NCBI GenBank assembly: GCA_018669475.1
Contig: JABHCC010000090.1
Coordinates: 1 to 49,358, forward strand
DNA length: 49,358 nt
DNA from: Bacteroidota bacterium
Lineage (GTDB): Bacteria > Bacteroidota > Bacteroidia > Bacteroidales > UBA12481
Direction of reading: 5' to 3'
The notes under the pieces are model-generated. The model was not told where the DNA came from. It did not search any database and saw only the letters and a program-made list of their open reading frames with translations. Shown here in pieces: positions 9,964 through 18,518 of this stretch (position 1 is the first letter of the stretch; each line of letters opens with the position of its first letter). A program made the translations under genes and the position numbers.

Positions 9964-10650
9964 TCAGCTATTTTGGTGATTCATGTTTACTGAGGCTATT
10001 TGTCCGTCAAAAAGATTAATGATTCGATGTGCATAACCAGCATCATGCTTTGAGTGGGTAACCATAACGATTGTTGTTCCTTCGCGATTTAATTCGGTTA
10101 GCAAATCCATTACCTGGTCCCCATTTCTTGAATCAAGATTACCGGTCGGTTCATCGGCAAGAATCAGATTGGGATTGGCCACTACAGCCCGGGCAATTGC
10201 TACCCGCTGTTGCTGTCCCCCAGACAACTGTTGCGGGTAGTGATTGCGCCGATGGCCAATCTTCATGCGATCCATAACTTCGTTTACCATTTCTTTCCGT
10301 TTTGCGCTACTCAGGCGCAAGAAAATTAGTGGCAGTTCAATATTCTCAAAAACAGTGCGCTCATCAATCAGATTAAAGCTTTGAAAAACGAAGCCAACCT
10401 TGCCTTTGCGGAACTGGGTGCGGTGTCGCTCAGATAATTGAGCAACTTCTTTGCCATTGAAATAGTATTTTCCTCCCGTTGGATTGTCAAGCAATCCTAA
10501 AACGTTTAAAAGGGTTGATTTTCCACAACCTGATGGACCCATTACGGCAACGAATTCACCATCTTCAACCATAAAATCAACATCCAGCAAAGCGCGGGTT
10601 TCAATCTCATCGGTTCGGAAGATTTTTGAAAGTTTTTCTGTTTTAATCAT
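9964..10650 (-). CDS. ABC transporter ATP-binding protein, MacB/LolD type
   Basis: This 228-residue nucleotide-binding subunit carries every catalytic element. Walker A GPSGCGKST is at about residues 38-46, the Q-loop at VFQSFNLI, the signature LSGGQQQR at about 142-149, Walker B LILADEP with the catalytic Glu, and the switch His in VTHS near 199. The length and the FQSFNLID segment are typical of the LolD/MacB/FtsE group that drives FtsX-fold permeases by mechanotransmission. It is the only ATPase in the operon and so probably energises all three permeases. It sits 4 nt behind the adaptor gene at 10655. Confidence 0.96.
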   Translation of the reverse strand: MIKTEKLSKIFRTDEIETRALLDVDFMVEDGEFVAVMGPSGCGKSTLLNVLGLLDNPTGGKYYFNGKEVAQLSERHRTQFRKGKVGFVFQSFNLIDERTVFENIELPLIFLRLSSAKRKEMVNEVMDRMKIGHRRNHYPQQLSGGQQQRVAIARAVVANPNLILADEPTGNLDSRNGDQVMDLLTELNREGTTIVMVTHSKHDAGYAHRIINLFDGQIASVNMNHQNS

Positions 10651-10654
10651 AATT

Positions 10655-11914
10655 CTATTTAAAAACTATTTTTTCTGCATTCCCAAAGCTCCCATAACCT
10701 GAGCTAATTATCTGGTCGCCTTCCAGTAATCCGTCTAGAATTTCATAATACTCAGGGTTTTGCTGTCCAATACGAATCATTCTTTTAGAGGCTGATTCTC
10801 CACCCTTATCTACCACAAAAGCCCATTGACCACCTGTACTATTGAAGAAGGCTCCTTTCTTTAACAAGAGGGCAGATTTTGACTGGCCCAATTCCAGGTT
10901 GATGAAAAAGCTTTGTCCGGTACGTATGTTGTCAGGTCTATTTGTAGTGAACACCAAATCAATTTGAAACTGGCCGTCACGCACTTCCGGGTAGACTTTG
11001 CGTATGACCAGTTCGAATAGCCTTCCCTGGCGTTCCAAACTCGCCGGCAAACCGGTTCGAATACGATCAATGTAATGTTCATCAATCATTGCGGCAATTT
11101 TGAAATCAGATAAAACATTGATTTGGCCAATACTGCTGCCGCGACTAATATTTTGTCCGATTTCTACATCCAGGCGACCCAATTGTCCATCAATGGGTGC
11201 TTTAACATTCAGATCTTCCAAACGGGCATAGACCAATTTCATGGTGGCTCTCATTCTCTCAAGATCAATATCCAATTGCTTCATGGTGGTTTCAGATAAC
11301 AAAGAGTCTTGATATGCCCGTTGCTCTGTAATCATCATCAGGCTTTCCGTTTCTTCAAATGCTTCAACAGCTCTCAAATATTCTTCTTTTGGAACGAGCT
11401 TATCCTTGTACAGATCCTCATATTGTTCCTTTTTTCGTTTAGCCTGCTGAAGACTGTAATAAGACCTTGTAAGGGCACTCATGGTCGACATTCTACTCGA
11501 TTCATAGTTGATTTTAGTTGAGCGAAGGTTATTCTCCTTTTCTGCAAGCTGCGATTCACTCATAAGAATCTCCTGATGAAGTGTTTGATTTTCCAGAACC
11601 AGAATAATGTCTCCTGCCAGAAGAATGGCTCCTTCTTCAATCAGAAGTTCTTTCACCCTGCCACTTTCTGAGGCATCCAGCAGTATGGATTTGATTGGCT
11701 CAACATGTCCGTTAATATCTGTATAATCTTTGAAGTCGCTAAAGAAAACCTCATCAATGGTTAGCTTATCTCTGTCGACCTTGTATCTTGAGGCATGATC
11801 TCCGAAAATTATTTTAATCATGATCACAATCAGGGCTCCGGCAATTAATAAGTAAATAATATGTTTTGGCCGTATGCCCTTTTTTCTTTCTATTTTAATG
11901 TCCATTGCATCCAT
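10655..11914 (-). CDS. HlyD/MacA-type periplasmic adaptor subunit
   Basis: This 419-residue membrane fusion protein has a short basic cytoplasmic start, one membrane helix (about 16-38), then a biotinyl-lipoyl-like half motif (VKELLIEEGAILLAGDIIL). A long charged alpha-helical hairpin follows at about 100-220, then the second lipoyl half (NVKAPIDGQLGRLDVEIGQ) and beta-barrel domains. Adaptors of this type bridge the inner-membrane permease and the TolC channel. The start could be Met1 (11914) or Met4. The gene is 17 nt downstream of the TolC-type gene and 4 nt upstream of the ATPase, as in other tripartite ABC export operons. Confidence 0.93.
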   Translation of the reverse strand: MDAMDIKIERKKGIRPKHIIYLLIAGALIVIMIKIIFGDHASRYKVDRDKLTIDEVFFSDFKDYTDINGHVEPIKSILLDASESGRVKELLIEEGAILLAGDIILVLENQTLHQEILMSESQLAEKENNLRSTKINYESSRMSTMSALTRSYYSLQQAKRKKEQYEDLYKDKLVPKEEYLRAVEAFEETESLMMITEQRAYQDSLLSETTMKQLDIDLERMRATMKLVYARLEDLNVKAPIDGQLGRLDVEIGQNISRGSSIGQINVLSDFKIAAMIDEHYIDRIRTGLPASLERQGRLFELVIRKVYPEVRDGQFQIDLVFTTNRPDNIRTGQSFFINLELGQSKSALLLKKGAFFNSTGGQWAFVVDKGGESASKRMIRIGQQNPEYYEILDGLLEGDQIISSGYGSFGNAEKIVFK

Positions 11915-11931
11915 AATATCGTTCTCATTTA

Positions 11932-13278
11932 CTACATACCTGAAATAGGTAAACCTTGGTAATAGTCAATTGTTCTCCGGGTGATAATGTACTGTATACT
12001 GGTATTCAGCAAGTCTGATTTCGCCTGAGCCAATTTGCTTTTCGCCTGACTATATTCAAATTGATTGACCAATCCTTTCTCAAATTTCCTACGGCTTATG
12101 GCTTCAGCTGCCTCTCTGGCCTCAACCTGGATTTTGGCCTGATCGATCTCCATTTTCACTGCGAGCAGTTTTTGCCAATCTTGTTGGATATCCTGATATA
12201 CCCTTTCTTGTTCCTGAACAAGGCTGAGTTTAGTTTCTTTAAGTTGAATCCGGGCCAGCTTTGTTTGTGAGCGGTAACTTCCTTTGTTGAAAAGAGGTAT
12301 TGACATGGAAAACGACAGGTATTGGGATGCATTGTTGGATAATTGATCTACAAATGGGATAACATTCCCCGTAGGATCAAGAAAGGTTTGATAGTATCCG
12401 GTTCCTATGCCAGCATATAAGCCAAGAGAAGGATAATAATTGGCTTTTGTCATGGCCAAACTGATTATTGAAGCCTGAACTCTTTCGCCAAAACTCTTAA
12501 TCTCAGGCAGGGTATTAAGGGCTGTTATATACAATGAATCAATGGAATGATCCCAGTTGATGTTTTCGGGTAAATCTGGAACTACTTGTCTGATTTCAAA
12601 CGCAACACCCATGTCAAGATTGATCAGTTGCTTTAATTTCAAAACGGCCTGATCATAGTCATTCAGTGCTCTTAGCTTCCTTAATTGCTCAGAAGCCAAC
12701 TCTGCTTCAACCTCAAGGATATCAGACTCGGCTTTCAAGCCATTACTAATCATCCCGGCAACAAAGTTGTGATTCCATTGACTTTGAGCCAACAAACTGT
12801 CAGAAATAGTGATAAGACCCTTAATAAATATGACATTATAGTAAGCATCCATAATTTGAAAAGAAAGTGCTGCCTTCAGAGCCTGCTCATCAAATTGCCC
12901 GGTAGACCATAGAATTTTTGAGAAGGCTATACGGTTCACTCGACTGAATCCCTGGAATATGGAAACAGATGTGCCGGCAGAATAAGAACTGGAAAAAAAG
13001 GACTGATATACGATGTCGTTCGTATTGGGATCAATAGATTTACCAAAATTAGGCCGAAAACGAGAACTTGCATTTAAGGAAGGTAACAGATTACGGATAG
13101 ACTGGCGATAGCTTTCCTCATTCCTTTCATTATTCAACCCGGCTTTCTGAATTTGTAAGTTATGATCCATTGCGTATTCAATACAATCTTGTAGTGACCA
13201 GATTTCCTGAGTGAAAACAGGTTTCACAGAAGCTATTAAAATGATAAAAACTAGCAAAAGTGTGGTTCTCATAGGCAT
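11932..13278 (-). CDS. TolC-family outer-membrane channel protein
   Basis: First gene of the minus-strand export operon. The product has a cleavable signal peptide (MRTTLLLVFIILIASVKPVF) followed by the outer membrane efflux protein layout: two repeats of long helices with the opening IWSLQDCIEYAMDHNLQIQK that marks this family in Bacteroidota. The longest frame begins at a TTG at 13296, but that would place six residues before the signal peptide. I chose the ATG at 13278 because AGGAAAG lies 6 nt upstream; the ATG at 13272 is a second option. It would form the outer-membrane exit of the tripartite pump with the HlyD-type adaptor. Confidence 0.93.
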   Translation of the reverse strand: MPMRTTLLLVFIILIASVKPVFTQEIWSLQDCIEYAMDHNLQIQKAGLNNERNEESYRQSIRNLLPSLNASSRFRPNFGKSIDPNTNDIVYQSFFSSSYSAGTSVSIFQGFSRVNRIAFSKILWSTGQFDEQALKAALSFQIMDAYYNVIFIKGLITISDSLLAQSQWNHNFVAGMISNGLKAESDILEVEAELASEQLRKLRALNDYDQAVLKLKQLINLDMGVAFEIRQVVPDLPENINWDHSIDSLYITALNTLPEIKSFGERVQASIISLAMTKANYYPSLGLYAGIGTGYYQTFLDPTGNVIPFVDQLSNNASQYLSFSMSIPLFNKGSYRSQTKLARIQLKETKLSLVQEQERVYQDIQQDWQKLLAVKMEIDQAKIQVEAREAAEAISRRKFEKGLVNQFEYSQAKSKLAQAKSDLLNTSIQYIITRRTIDYYQGLPISGM

Positions 13279-13296
13279 GGAATGCTTTCCTGGCAA

Positions 13297-13469
13297 AGCC
13301 CAACAAATATGCCATCATATCTAAGTCACAGATATACAGATCAAAGAAATGTCCAAAAATTGAAATTCAAGCAATAAAGGTTAATATTTTAGACACATTA
13401 ATGTCAAAAAATCATACAGATTCTTGCATTTGGCAGTTTTCATATCTATTTTTAAACAAAGATTAAGCA
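13297..13469. promoter_or_regulatory. Divergent intergenic region between export operon and its regulator
   Basis: This 173-nt AT-rich gap separates the TolC-type gene (minus) from the response regulator (plus), so promoters for both directions must lie here or inside the first codons. On the minus strand a TTGG-N10-TTGA-like block at 13359-13341 resembles half of a sigma-54 site, but the -12 GC is missing. No perfect GG-N10-GC pair was found in either direction. The presence of an NtrC-type activator next door is the main reason to expect a sigma-54 promoter. Confidence 0.4.
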
Positions 13470-14831
13470 ATGTCAAAAGGGAGAATATTAGTTGTTGATG
13501 ATAATCGGAATGTGCTCAAAGCGCTGGAAATATTGCTTCAATTTGAGTTTGATCATATCAAAACGATTAAAAATCCAAATCTCATCCCTTCCATCCTTGA
13601 GAAAGATGATTATGATCTGGTCATACTGGATATGAATTTTGCTGCAGGGGTGAATACAGGCAACGAAGGTTTGTATTGGCTTGAGCAAATTCTATCTATT
13701 GATTCACCTATCAGTGTAATTCTGATAACAGCCTTTGGCGATGTGGAATTGGCAGTGAATGCCATTAAAAAAGGGGCCACTGATTTTATTCTGAAGCCCT
13801 GGGACAATCACAAGTTATTAGCTACTCTCTTTTCAGCACTCAAATTGAGCCAGACAAAAAGAAAGCTGTCTGAGCTTGAACAGAAACAGAAAGTAATTAA
13901 TGAAGATCTAACTGTACCCCATAAAACTATTGTTGGCCATTCAGACTCACTGATGAGGGTGATGAGAATGGTACGGAAGGTAGCTAAAACGGATGCTAAT
14001 GTGCTGATAACCGGGGAAAATGGAACAGGTAAGGAATTGATTGCACAGGAATTACACAGGCTTTCAATACGAAGTGAAAAGTCAATGGTAGGTTTGGATA
14101 TTGGCTCAATAAGTGAATCTTTGTTCGAGGATGAGCTGTTCGGTCACAAAAAAGGGGCTTTTACAGATGCTTTTGACGACCGGATTGGGAAAATTGAAAC
14201 TGCACATGGAGGAACACTTTTTCTTGATGAAATTGGCAACCTCTCATTGCCTTTACAAGCCAAGCTCTTATCTGTGATTGAAAATCGTCAGGTGGTCAGG
14301 GTCGGATCAAATAAGGTAAGATCGGTAGACATCAGACTAATATGTGCCACGAATAAAGACCTTACCACCCTTGTCAAGGAAGGTTCTTTCAGAGAGGATC
14401 TGCTATATCGGATCAACACTATCATAATCGAGGCCCCCCCCTTGCGAGACAGGGGTGAGGACGTTCTTTTATTGGCCAACTTCTATCTCAACAAGTTTTC
14501 GAAGAAATACAACAAGGGAAAAATCACCATTCATGAACGAGCTCTGGAAGATTTGATGCAGTATCATTGGCCAGGGAATATAAGAGAACTTCTACATACC
14601 ATGGAAAAAGCCGTTATTCTGGCTGAAAGCAAGATCATCCAGCCTGATGATTTGTTTCTCAAAGTCAGTCAATCCATCAATATGGAGAATCCGAGAACCC
14701 TTGATGAGATGGAGCAGGTGATGGTCAGAAAGGCCGTTGACAGGAATAAAGGGAATATGAGTGCCGCAGCTGAAGAGCTGGGGATCACAAGGCAAACTCT
14801 ATACAATAAAATCAGAAAAAGTAATCCATAA
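13470..14831 (+). CDS. Sigma-54-dependent NtrC-type response regulator
   Basis: This 453-residue protein has three domains. The N-terminal receiver domain has the acidic pocket (VVDD), phospho-acceptor Asp54 in LVILDMN, Thr87 and Lys109. The AAA+ domain carries Walker A GENGTGKE, a sigma-54 contact loop that reads GAFTDA (residues 229-234) in place of canonical GAFTGA, Walker B GGTLFLDEIG and an arginine-finger region. A C-terminal Fis-type helix-turn-helix contains NMSAAAEELGITRQTLYNKI. It is followed after 9 nt by its kinase and is divergent from the export operon, its likely target. A run of eight C bases at about 14434-14441 lies inside the AAA+ domain but the frame is intact. Confidence 0.95.
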   Translation: MSKGRILVVDDNRNVLKALEILLQFEFDHIKTIKNPNLIPSILEKDDYDLVILDMNFAAGVNTGNEGLYWLEQILSIDSPISVILITAFGDVELAVNAIKKGATDFILKPWDNHKLLATLFSALKLSQTKRKLSELEQKQKVINEDLTVPHKTIVGHSDSLMRVMRMVRKVAKTDANVLITGENGTGKELIAQELHRLSIRSEKSMVGLDIGSISESLFEDELFGHKKGAFTDAFDDRIGKIETAHGGTLFLDEIGNLSLPLQAKLLSVIENRQVVRVGSNKVRSVDIRLICATNKDLTTLVKEGSFREDLLYRINTIIIEAPPLRDRGEDVLLLANFYLNKFSKKYNKGKITIHERALEDLMQYHWPGNIRELLHTMEKAVILAESKIIQPDDLFLKVSQSINMENPRTLDEMEQVMVRKAVDRNKGNMSAAAEELGITRQTLYNKIRKSNP

Positions 14832-14840
14832 AACATAATC

Positions 14841-16193
14841 ATGGCTAGTAAATACTTCTATCATACGGTGGTTTTTAGGATTCTGCTAATTACACTGACC
14901 TCATTCTTTCTTTGGGAATCTATACCGGATTGGCGTTTTATCCTTATTACTATGACTTTGTTTATTGTTCAGATTATTTCATTGATCTACTTCCTTAACC
15001 ATACAAATCGTAAAATTGCTTTCTTTTTTGAAGCCATAAAGAATGATGATTCCACTCTGCATTTTCCACTTATCTCAAAAAACAGAACGGTTAAAGAATT
15101 GAATTCAAGCCTGAATGAAGTCAATAATCTGATAAAACAAATCAGGTTGGATATTCAATCTCAGGAACATTATTATCAGATGTTATTGGAGCAGGCTGAA
15201 ACCGGAATTCTCAGTATTGATCAAAAGGGACATATTTGGTTCTCTAATCAGGCTGCAAAAAACTATCTGCAAGTTGAGACTCTAACCCATGTTAATCAGT
15301 TTCAGCGCATAGATCAGCAGTTGTGGGAGATATTGAAAAGTATGGAACCTGGAAATAAGCAACACCTGAAATTTCAGACAGAAAAGGACAAATATGACAT
15401 CTCTCTGAAATCAAGCCGAATAAAAGTGAAGGACCAAGAGCTATTATTGGTTGTCTTACAGGATATTAAATCAGAAATGGAGGAGAATGAATCTGAATCC
15501 TGGATCAGGTTGATTCGGGTACTGACACATGAAATAATGAATTCCATCTCTCCAATTACCTCATTGTCCGAATCTCTGACCCATTATTTGTCTAAGAATA
15601 ATGAGGAGACAGATAGAAGTTTAACGAGTGAAGAAAAGTTGGATAAAGCCCTTACGGGTTTGCATGTTATTAAAGAGCAAAGCCAATCGCTATTGGACTT
15701 TGTGGAATCCTATCGAGATCTGACTCGATTGCCAAAACCAGAAATCAAATTAATAGAAGCCAAAACAATAACTGAAACCCTAATGGTTTTGTGTCAATCC
15801 ATGTCAAATATACCAGATGCAGAACTTAATATCGCAATAAATCCTACTGATCATATGCTGATGGGAGATCAGGAACAGCTCATTCAGGTTTTACTGAATA
15901 TCGTTAAAAATGCCTATGAATCAGTATCAAAAGTGAGATCAGCCCAAATAGATATCGGAATTTCAGCTACGAACCAAGGATCTGTGATAACGGTCAAAGA
16001 CAATGGTCCGGGTATCAACCCAGGCATAATTAATGAAATTTTCACACCATTTTTCACCACGAAAGAATCAGGTACTGGCATAGGACTAAGTTTATCAAAG
16101 CAAATCATAAGGAACCATGGAGGAAGCATCTCTGTTCATTCTATTCCCGGGTTTGAAACAATTTTTACTATTGAATTGATCAATAGATTTTAA
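14841..16193 (+). CDS. Membrane-bound sensor histidine kinase (NtrB/NtrY-like)
   Basis: This 450-residue kinase has two N-terminal membrane helices (about 11-25 and 33-52) with almost no periplasmic loop between them. A linker and a PAS-like region follow at about 105-210 (ETGILSIDQKGHIWFSNQAA). The HisKA domain has the H-box VLTHEIMNSISPI, with phospho-accepting His230. The HATPase domain has an N-box (LLNIVKNAYES), G1 (VKDNGPGIN), F-box (FTPFFTTK) and G2 (GTGIGLSLSK). The lack of an external sensor domain suggests that it senses the membrane or a partner protein rather than a soluble ligand. It is co-transcribed with the NtrC-type regulator at 13470. Confidence 0.94.
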   Translation: MASKYFYHTVVFRILLITLTSFFLWESIPDWRFILITMTLFIVQIISLIYFLNHTNRKIAFFFEAIKNDDSTLHFPLISKNRTVKELNSSLNEVNNLIKQIRLDIQSQEHYYQMLLEQAETGILSIDQKGHIWFSNQAAKNYLQVETLTHVNQFQRIDQQLWEILKSMEPGNKQHLKFQTEKDKYDISLKSSRIKVKDQELLLVVLQDIKSEMEENESESWIRLIRVLTHEIMNSISPITSLSESLTHYLSKNNEETDRSLTSEEKLDKALTGLHVIKEQSQSLLDFVESYRDLTRLPKPEIKLIEAKTITETLMVLCQSMSNIPDAELNIAINPTDHMLMGDQEQLIQVLLNIVKNAYESVSKVRSAQIDIGISATNQGSVITVKDNGPGINPGIINEIFTPFFTTKESGTGIGLSLSKQIIRNHGGSISVHSIPGFETIFTIELINRF

Positions 16194-16289
16194 GAATTGT
16201 TCAAATAATTGCACCTTAATCAAATGAGATAGCACTTAAATTAATTTTGAACTCCAATTAAGGAATGATAATTTGAGAAGTTAATATAT

Positions 16290-16297
16290 TATATTTG
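16290..16297 (+). promoter_or_regulatory. Candidate -7 promoter element (TATATTTG) for the MNT/HEPN pair
   Basis: TATATTTG fits the Bacteroidota -7 consensus TAnnTTTG exactly. No TTTG lies at the usual 19-21 nt upstream; the nearest is at 16272-16275, which is too close. Transcription from here would start a few bases before the ATG at 16313, giving a very short leader. Confidence 0.3.
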
Positions 16298-16312
16298 GTA
16301 AACTATTTGAGA

Positions 16313-16618
16313 ATGCAAGGATTCATTAAGGATAAAACATTTGAGATAGAACAGATTTGCAAGGCATACGATATAAAAACTTTGTATGTTTTTGGCTCAG
16401 TTTGTACTGAAAGGTTTAGTGATAGCAGTGATATTGATATTCTGGTTTCTTTCAAGGAAATCTCGATTGAAAAGTACACAGATAATTATTTTGAATTGCA
16501 TTATGAATTTGAAAAATTATTTGAACGAAAAGTTGATATTATCACGGAGAATTCTTTATCGAATCCATACTTCATTGAAAGTGTTGAAGAGACCAAACAA
16601 TTAGTATATGCAGCGTGA
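16313..16618 (+). CDS. mntA: MNT-type nucleotidyltransferase, antitoxin of HEPN/MNT pair
   Basis: This 101-residue minimal nucleotidyltransferase carries the signature GSX10DXD exactly: Gly28-Ser29, ten residues, then Asp40-Ile-Asp42. A third acidic position lies in KVDIIT. In the characterised Shewanella HepT/MntA system, MntA AMPylates a tyrosine of the HEPN toxin and so silences it. The longest frame begins at a TTG at 16295 that overlaps a promoter-like element. I take the ATG at 16313 as the start because family members begin near there. The end overlaps the HEPN gene by 11 nt, the usual arrangement of this toxin-antitoxin class. Confidence 0.88.
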   Translation: MQGFIKDKTFEIEQICKAYDIKTLYVFGSVCTERFSDSSDIDILVSFKEISIEKYTDNYFELHYEFEKLFERKVDIITENSLSNPYFIESVEETKQLVYAA

Positions 16619-16940
16619 AATTCTAAAATACCTGCACGATATTCGGGAATCGATTGATTCTATTTATGAATACCTGGGGGATAAAAGTGATTTCAACTAT
16701 TATCTGGGGAATAAACTTTTAAGACGTGGCATCGAAAGAGAATTGGAGATTATTGGAGAGGCAACAAATAGAATTACTAAAATTGACAGTGAAATAGAGA
16801 TTTCAGATTCAAGAAGGATAGTCGATTTAAGAAACTGGGTTATACATGGTTACGATAAAGTAGATGATGTTATAATCTGGGGAATAATTTCGAGGGATAT
16901 TCCAAAACTTAGAGAGCAAATTCAGAAACTGATTGAATAG
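16608..16940 (+). CDS. hepT: HepT-like HEPN ribonuclease toxin
   Basis: This 110-residue all-helical HEPN protein has the catalytic RX4HXY motif: Arg75, His80 and Tyr82 in RNWVIHGY. The histidine and arginine form the RNase centre in HEPN toxins, and the tyrosine is the residue AMPylated by MntA in the studied homologue. A second family block, ELEIIGEATNRI (residues 45-56), is also intact, so the toxin looks functional. It overlaps the MNT gene by 11 nt and is followed by about 140 nt of non-coding DNA with a run of eight C bases at 16978-16985. The pair sits alone between a regulator operon and a lipoprotein gene, consistent with horizontal arrival. Confidence 0.88.
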   Translation: MQREILKYLHDIRESIDSIYEYLGDKSDFNYYLGNKLLRRGIERELEIIGEATNRITKIDSEIEISDSRRIVDLRNWVIHGYDKVDDVIIWGIISRDIPKLREQIQKLIE

Positions 16941-17082
16941 CCTGGAACTTCAACCAAAAGTCAATCATTACATTATTCCCCCCCCAGTCTCTTAGCGAAT
17001 GATGACATAGGAACGAGAAGAAAAACACCTAAATTCGTTTTTCTATATCCCATATTCAAAAGTAAAATAGACATATACTCGT

Positions 17083-18258
17083 ATGCATAATGCACTAATG
17101 ACATGTTTTATCCTGTTAGTATTTTTGTCTTGTGGACGAGAGGATAAATCTGTGACTGTAGCCTGGAATGGTTCAGATAAAGAATACCTGATTCATATGG
17201 ATAATGTGAAGGATACGCTTTATCCAAAGCTCTCTGATTTTGCTGAGGATTTTGAGTTTATTCCTTTAGAGACAAAGGAGGAATGCCTGGTAAACCGAGG
17301 TGAATACTTTGTGACAGAGAAATATATCTTATTCAAGAAGAGAAGGTTTGGGATTCTTCAATTTGATCGTAGTGGGAGGTTTATCCGGACATTAGCAAGA
17401 TATGGTCAGGGACCTAACGAATATACCCGAAGCGGGTGGACTGTTGATGAAAAATCTCAAACCTTATACATGGCTGCTTCCGCTAAGAAGAATTATTTTC
17501 TTCGGTTTAACCTGAACACAGGAGAGTATTTGGGTGACCTGAAAAAAGCTATGCAGGGCAAAAGTACAAATATTGAATTTACCCCTGAGAATTCACTATT
17601 GGTGAACCCATTTGCAAAGTTTAAAGAAGGCGAGAATGAATACTATTTGTATGAACAGGATCTCTCTGGTGAGTTATTAAAAACATTTGAAGCCCCTGCC
17701 GGATGGTTTAACGTTTCCAGCGGAAAGAACCTTTTTGTTTTTGACGGCAAAGCGAGGTATGAATTGTTTGATGATGGAAGTATTTTTACTGTTAAAAAGA
17801 ACAGATTGGTTCCATTTATTTCGTTTGATTTTGGAGTAACCAATACGCCGGATAGGGTAGGTTATTGTTCTATGATCATGGAATATGAAACCAATGACTG
17901 GGTAGTTCTTGAGAAAAGATCCGTAGTGAAAATAGTTGACGATATCATCTACTTTGAATCAACAAATTATATTTTCGACAAAAAAGAAGAAAAAGTCTAT
18001 CACCAAGGGCCTATTCATTTTGATCCCACTCATCAAGGTATATATGATGGAGATAATAAATCATTAAGCATTCAGGGGAATGGTATTATTCACTTTGTGT
18101 ACCAGTCCATTGATTTTATTGATCAGGCTAAGAAGGCTCTGGAAGATGATGATTTTACAGAACCTTATCGATTTAAATTAAAGAGAGTGGCAGGTTTGAT
18201 GACGGAGAATGATAACCCGGTTGTGGTTGTTGGACGGTTGTTAGTTGAGATCAAATGA
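17083..18258 (+). CDS. 6-bladed beta-propeller lipoprotein
   Basis: This 391-residue protein starts with a lipoprotein signal peptide ending VFLSC (Cys17); Met6 at 17098 is an alternative start. The family signature KLSDFAEDFEFIPLETKEE is followed by a YGQGPNEYTRSG loop, a motif also seen in the propeller gene at 47272 (HGKGPGEYS). RLVPFISFDFG and the terminal NPVVVVGRLL are further shared landmarks. It is a stand-alone gene. Its last 11 nt overlap, in another frame, the start of an Old Yellow Enzyme remnant, so a recombination junction lies close to the stop codon and may have changed the last few residues (VEIK). Confidence 0.83.
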   Translation: MHNALMTCFILLVFLSCGREDKSVTVAWNGSDKEYLIHMDNVKDTLYPKLSDFAEDFEFIPLETKEECLVNRGEYFVTEKYILFKKRRFGILQFDRSGRFIRTLARYGQGPNEYTRSGWTVDEKSQTLYMAASAKKNYFLRFNLNTGEYLGDLKKAMQGKSTNIEFTPENSLLVNPFAKFKEGENEYYLYEQDLSGELLKTFEAPAGWFNVSSGKNLFVFDGKARYELFDDGSIFTVKKNRLVPFISFDFGVTNTPDRVGYCSMIMEYETNDWVVLEKRSVVKIVDDIIYFESTNYIFDKKEEKVYHQGPIHFDPTHQGIYDGDNKSLSIQGNGIIHFVYQSIDFIDQAKKALEDDDFTEPYRFKLKRVAGLMTENDNPVVVVGRLLVEIK

Positions 18259-18436
18259 CGACCCCGAAACCGCCGAAAAAGAAATAGTATCTGGAAGAGC
18301 TGATGCAATTGCCTTTGGAAGACCATTTATTTCAAATCCGGATCTACCTGAAACTATCAGAAAGGGTTTACCTTTTGCTCTGCCCGACGAAGCAACTTAT
18401 TACACTACCGGGGAAAAAGGGTATACTGATTATTGA
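18248..18436 (+). pseudogene. C-terminal remnant of an Old Yellow Enzyme (NADH:flavin oxidoreductase)
   Basis: About 60 codons in frame encode ETAEKEIVSGRADAIAFGRP followed by FISNPDLPETIRKGLP and end in EKGYTDY. This is the conserved C-terminus of the Old Yellow Enzyme/NemA family, where AFGRPFIANPDL binds the FMN phosphate and GYTDYP closes the barrel. The other roughly 300 residues are absent: upstream the frame meets a stop and the DNA belongs to the propeller lipoprotein. There is no plausible start codon (a TTG at 18245 only). I read it as the tail of a deleted gene. Confidence 0.8.
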
Positions 18437-18518
18437 AAATATTAAACGGGGAATAATAGCTACTAGTAAATGTATTGAATTCAATATCTTTGATAGAAAC
18501 CAATAAAAACCTGGCTTT

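Noticed and set aside
13298-13314. Second sigma-54-like block (TGGCATATTTGTTGGG) on the minus strand
   Set aside because: The -12 reads GG, not GC, and transcription from it would start almost on the ribosome site of the gene at 13278.
13341-13359. Possible sigma-54 promoter on the minus strand before the TolC-type gene
   Set aside because: TTGG and TTGA have the right 10-nt spacing, but the essential -12 GC reads GA and the -24 block lacks CAC, so I do not call it.
14434-14441. Run of eight C bases in the response regulator as a phase-variation site
   Set aside because: The frame is intact and a single C8 run with no known switch is weak evidence.
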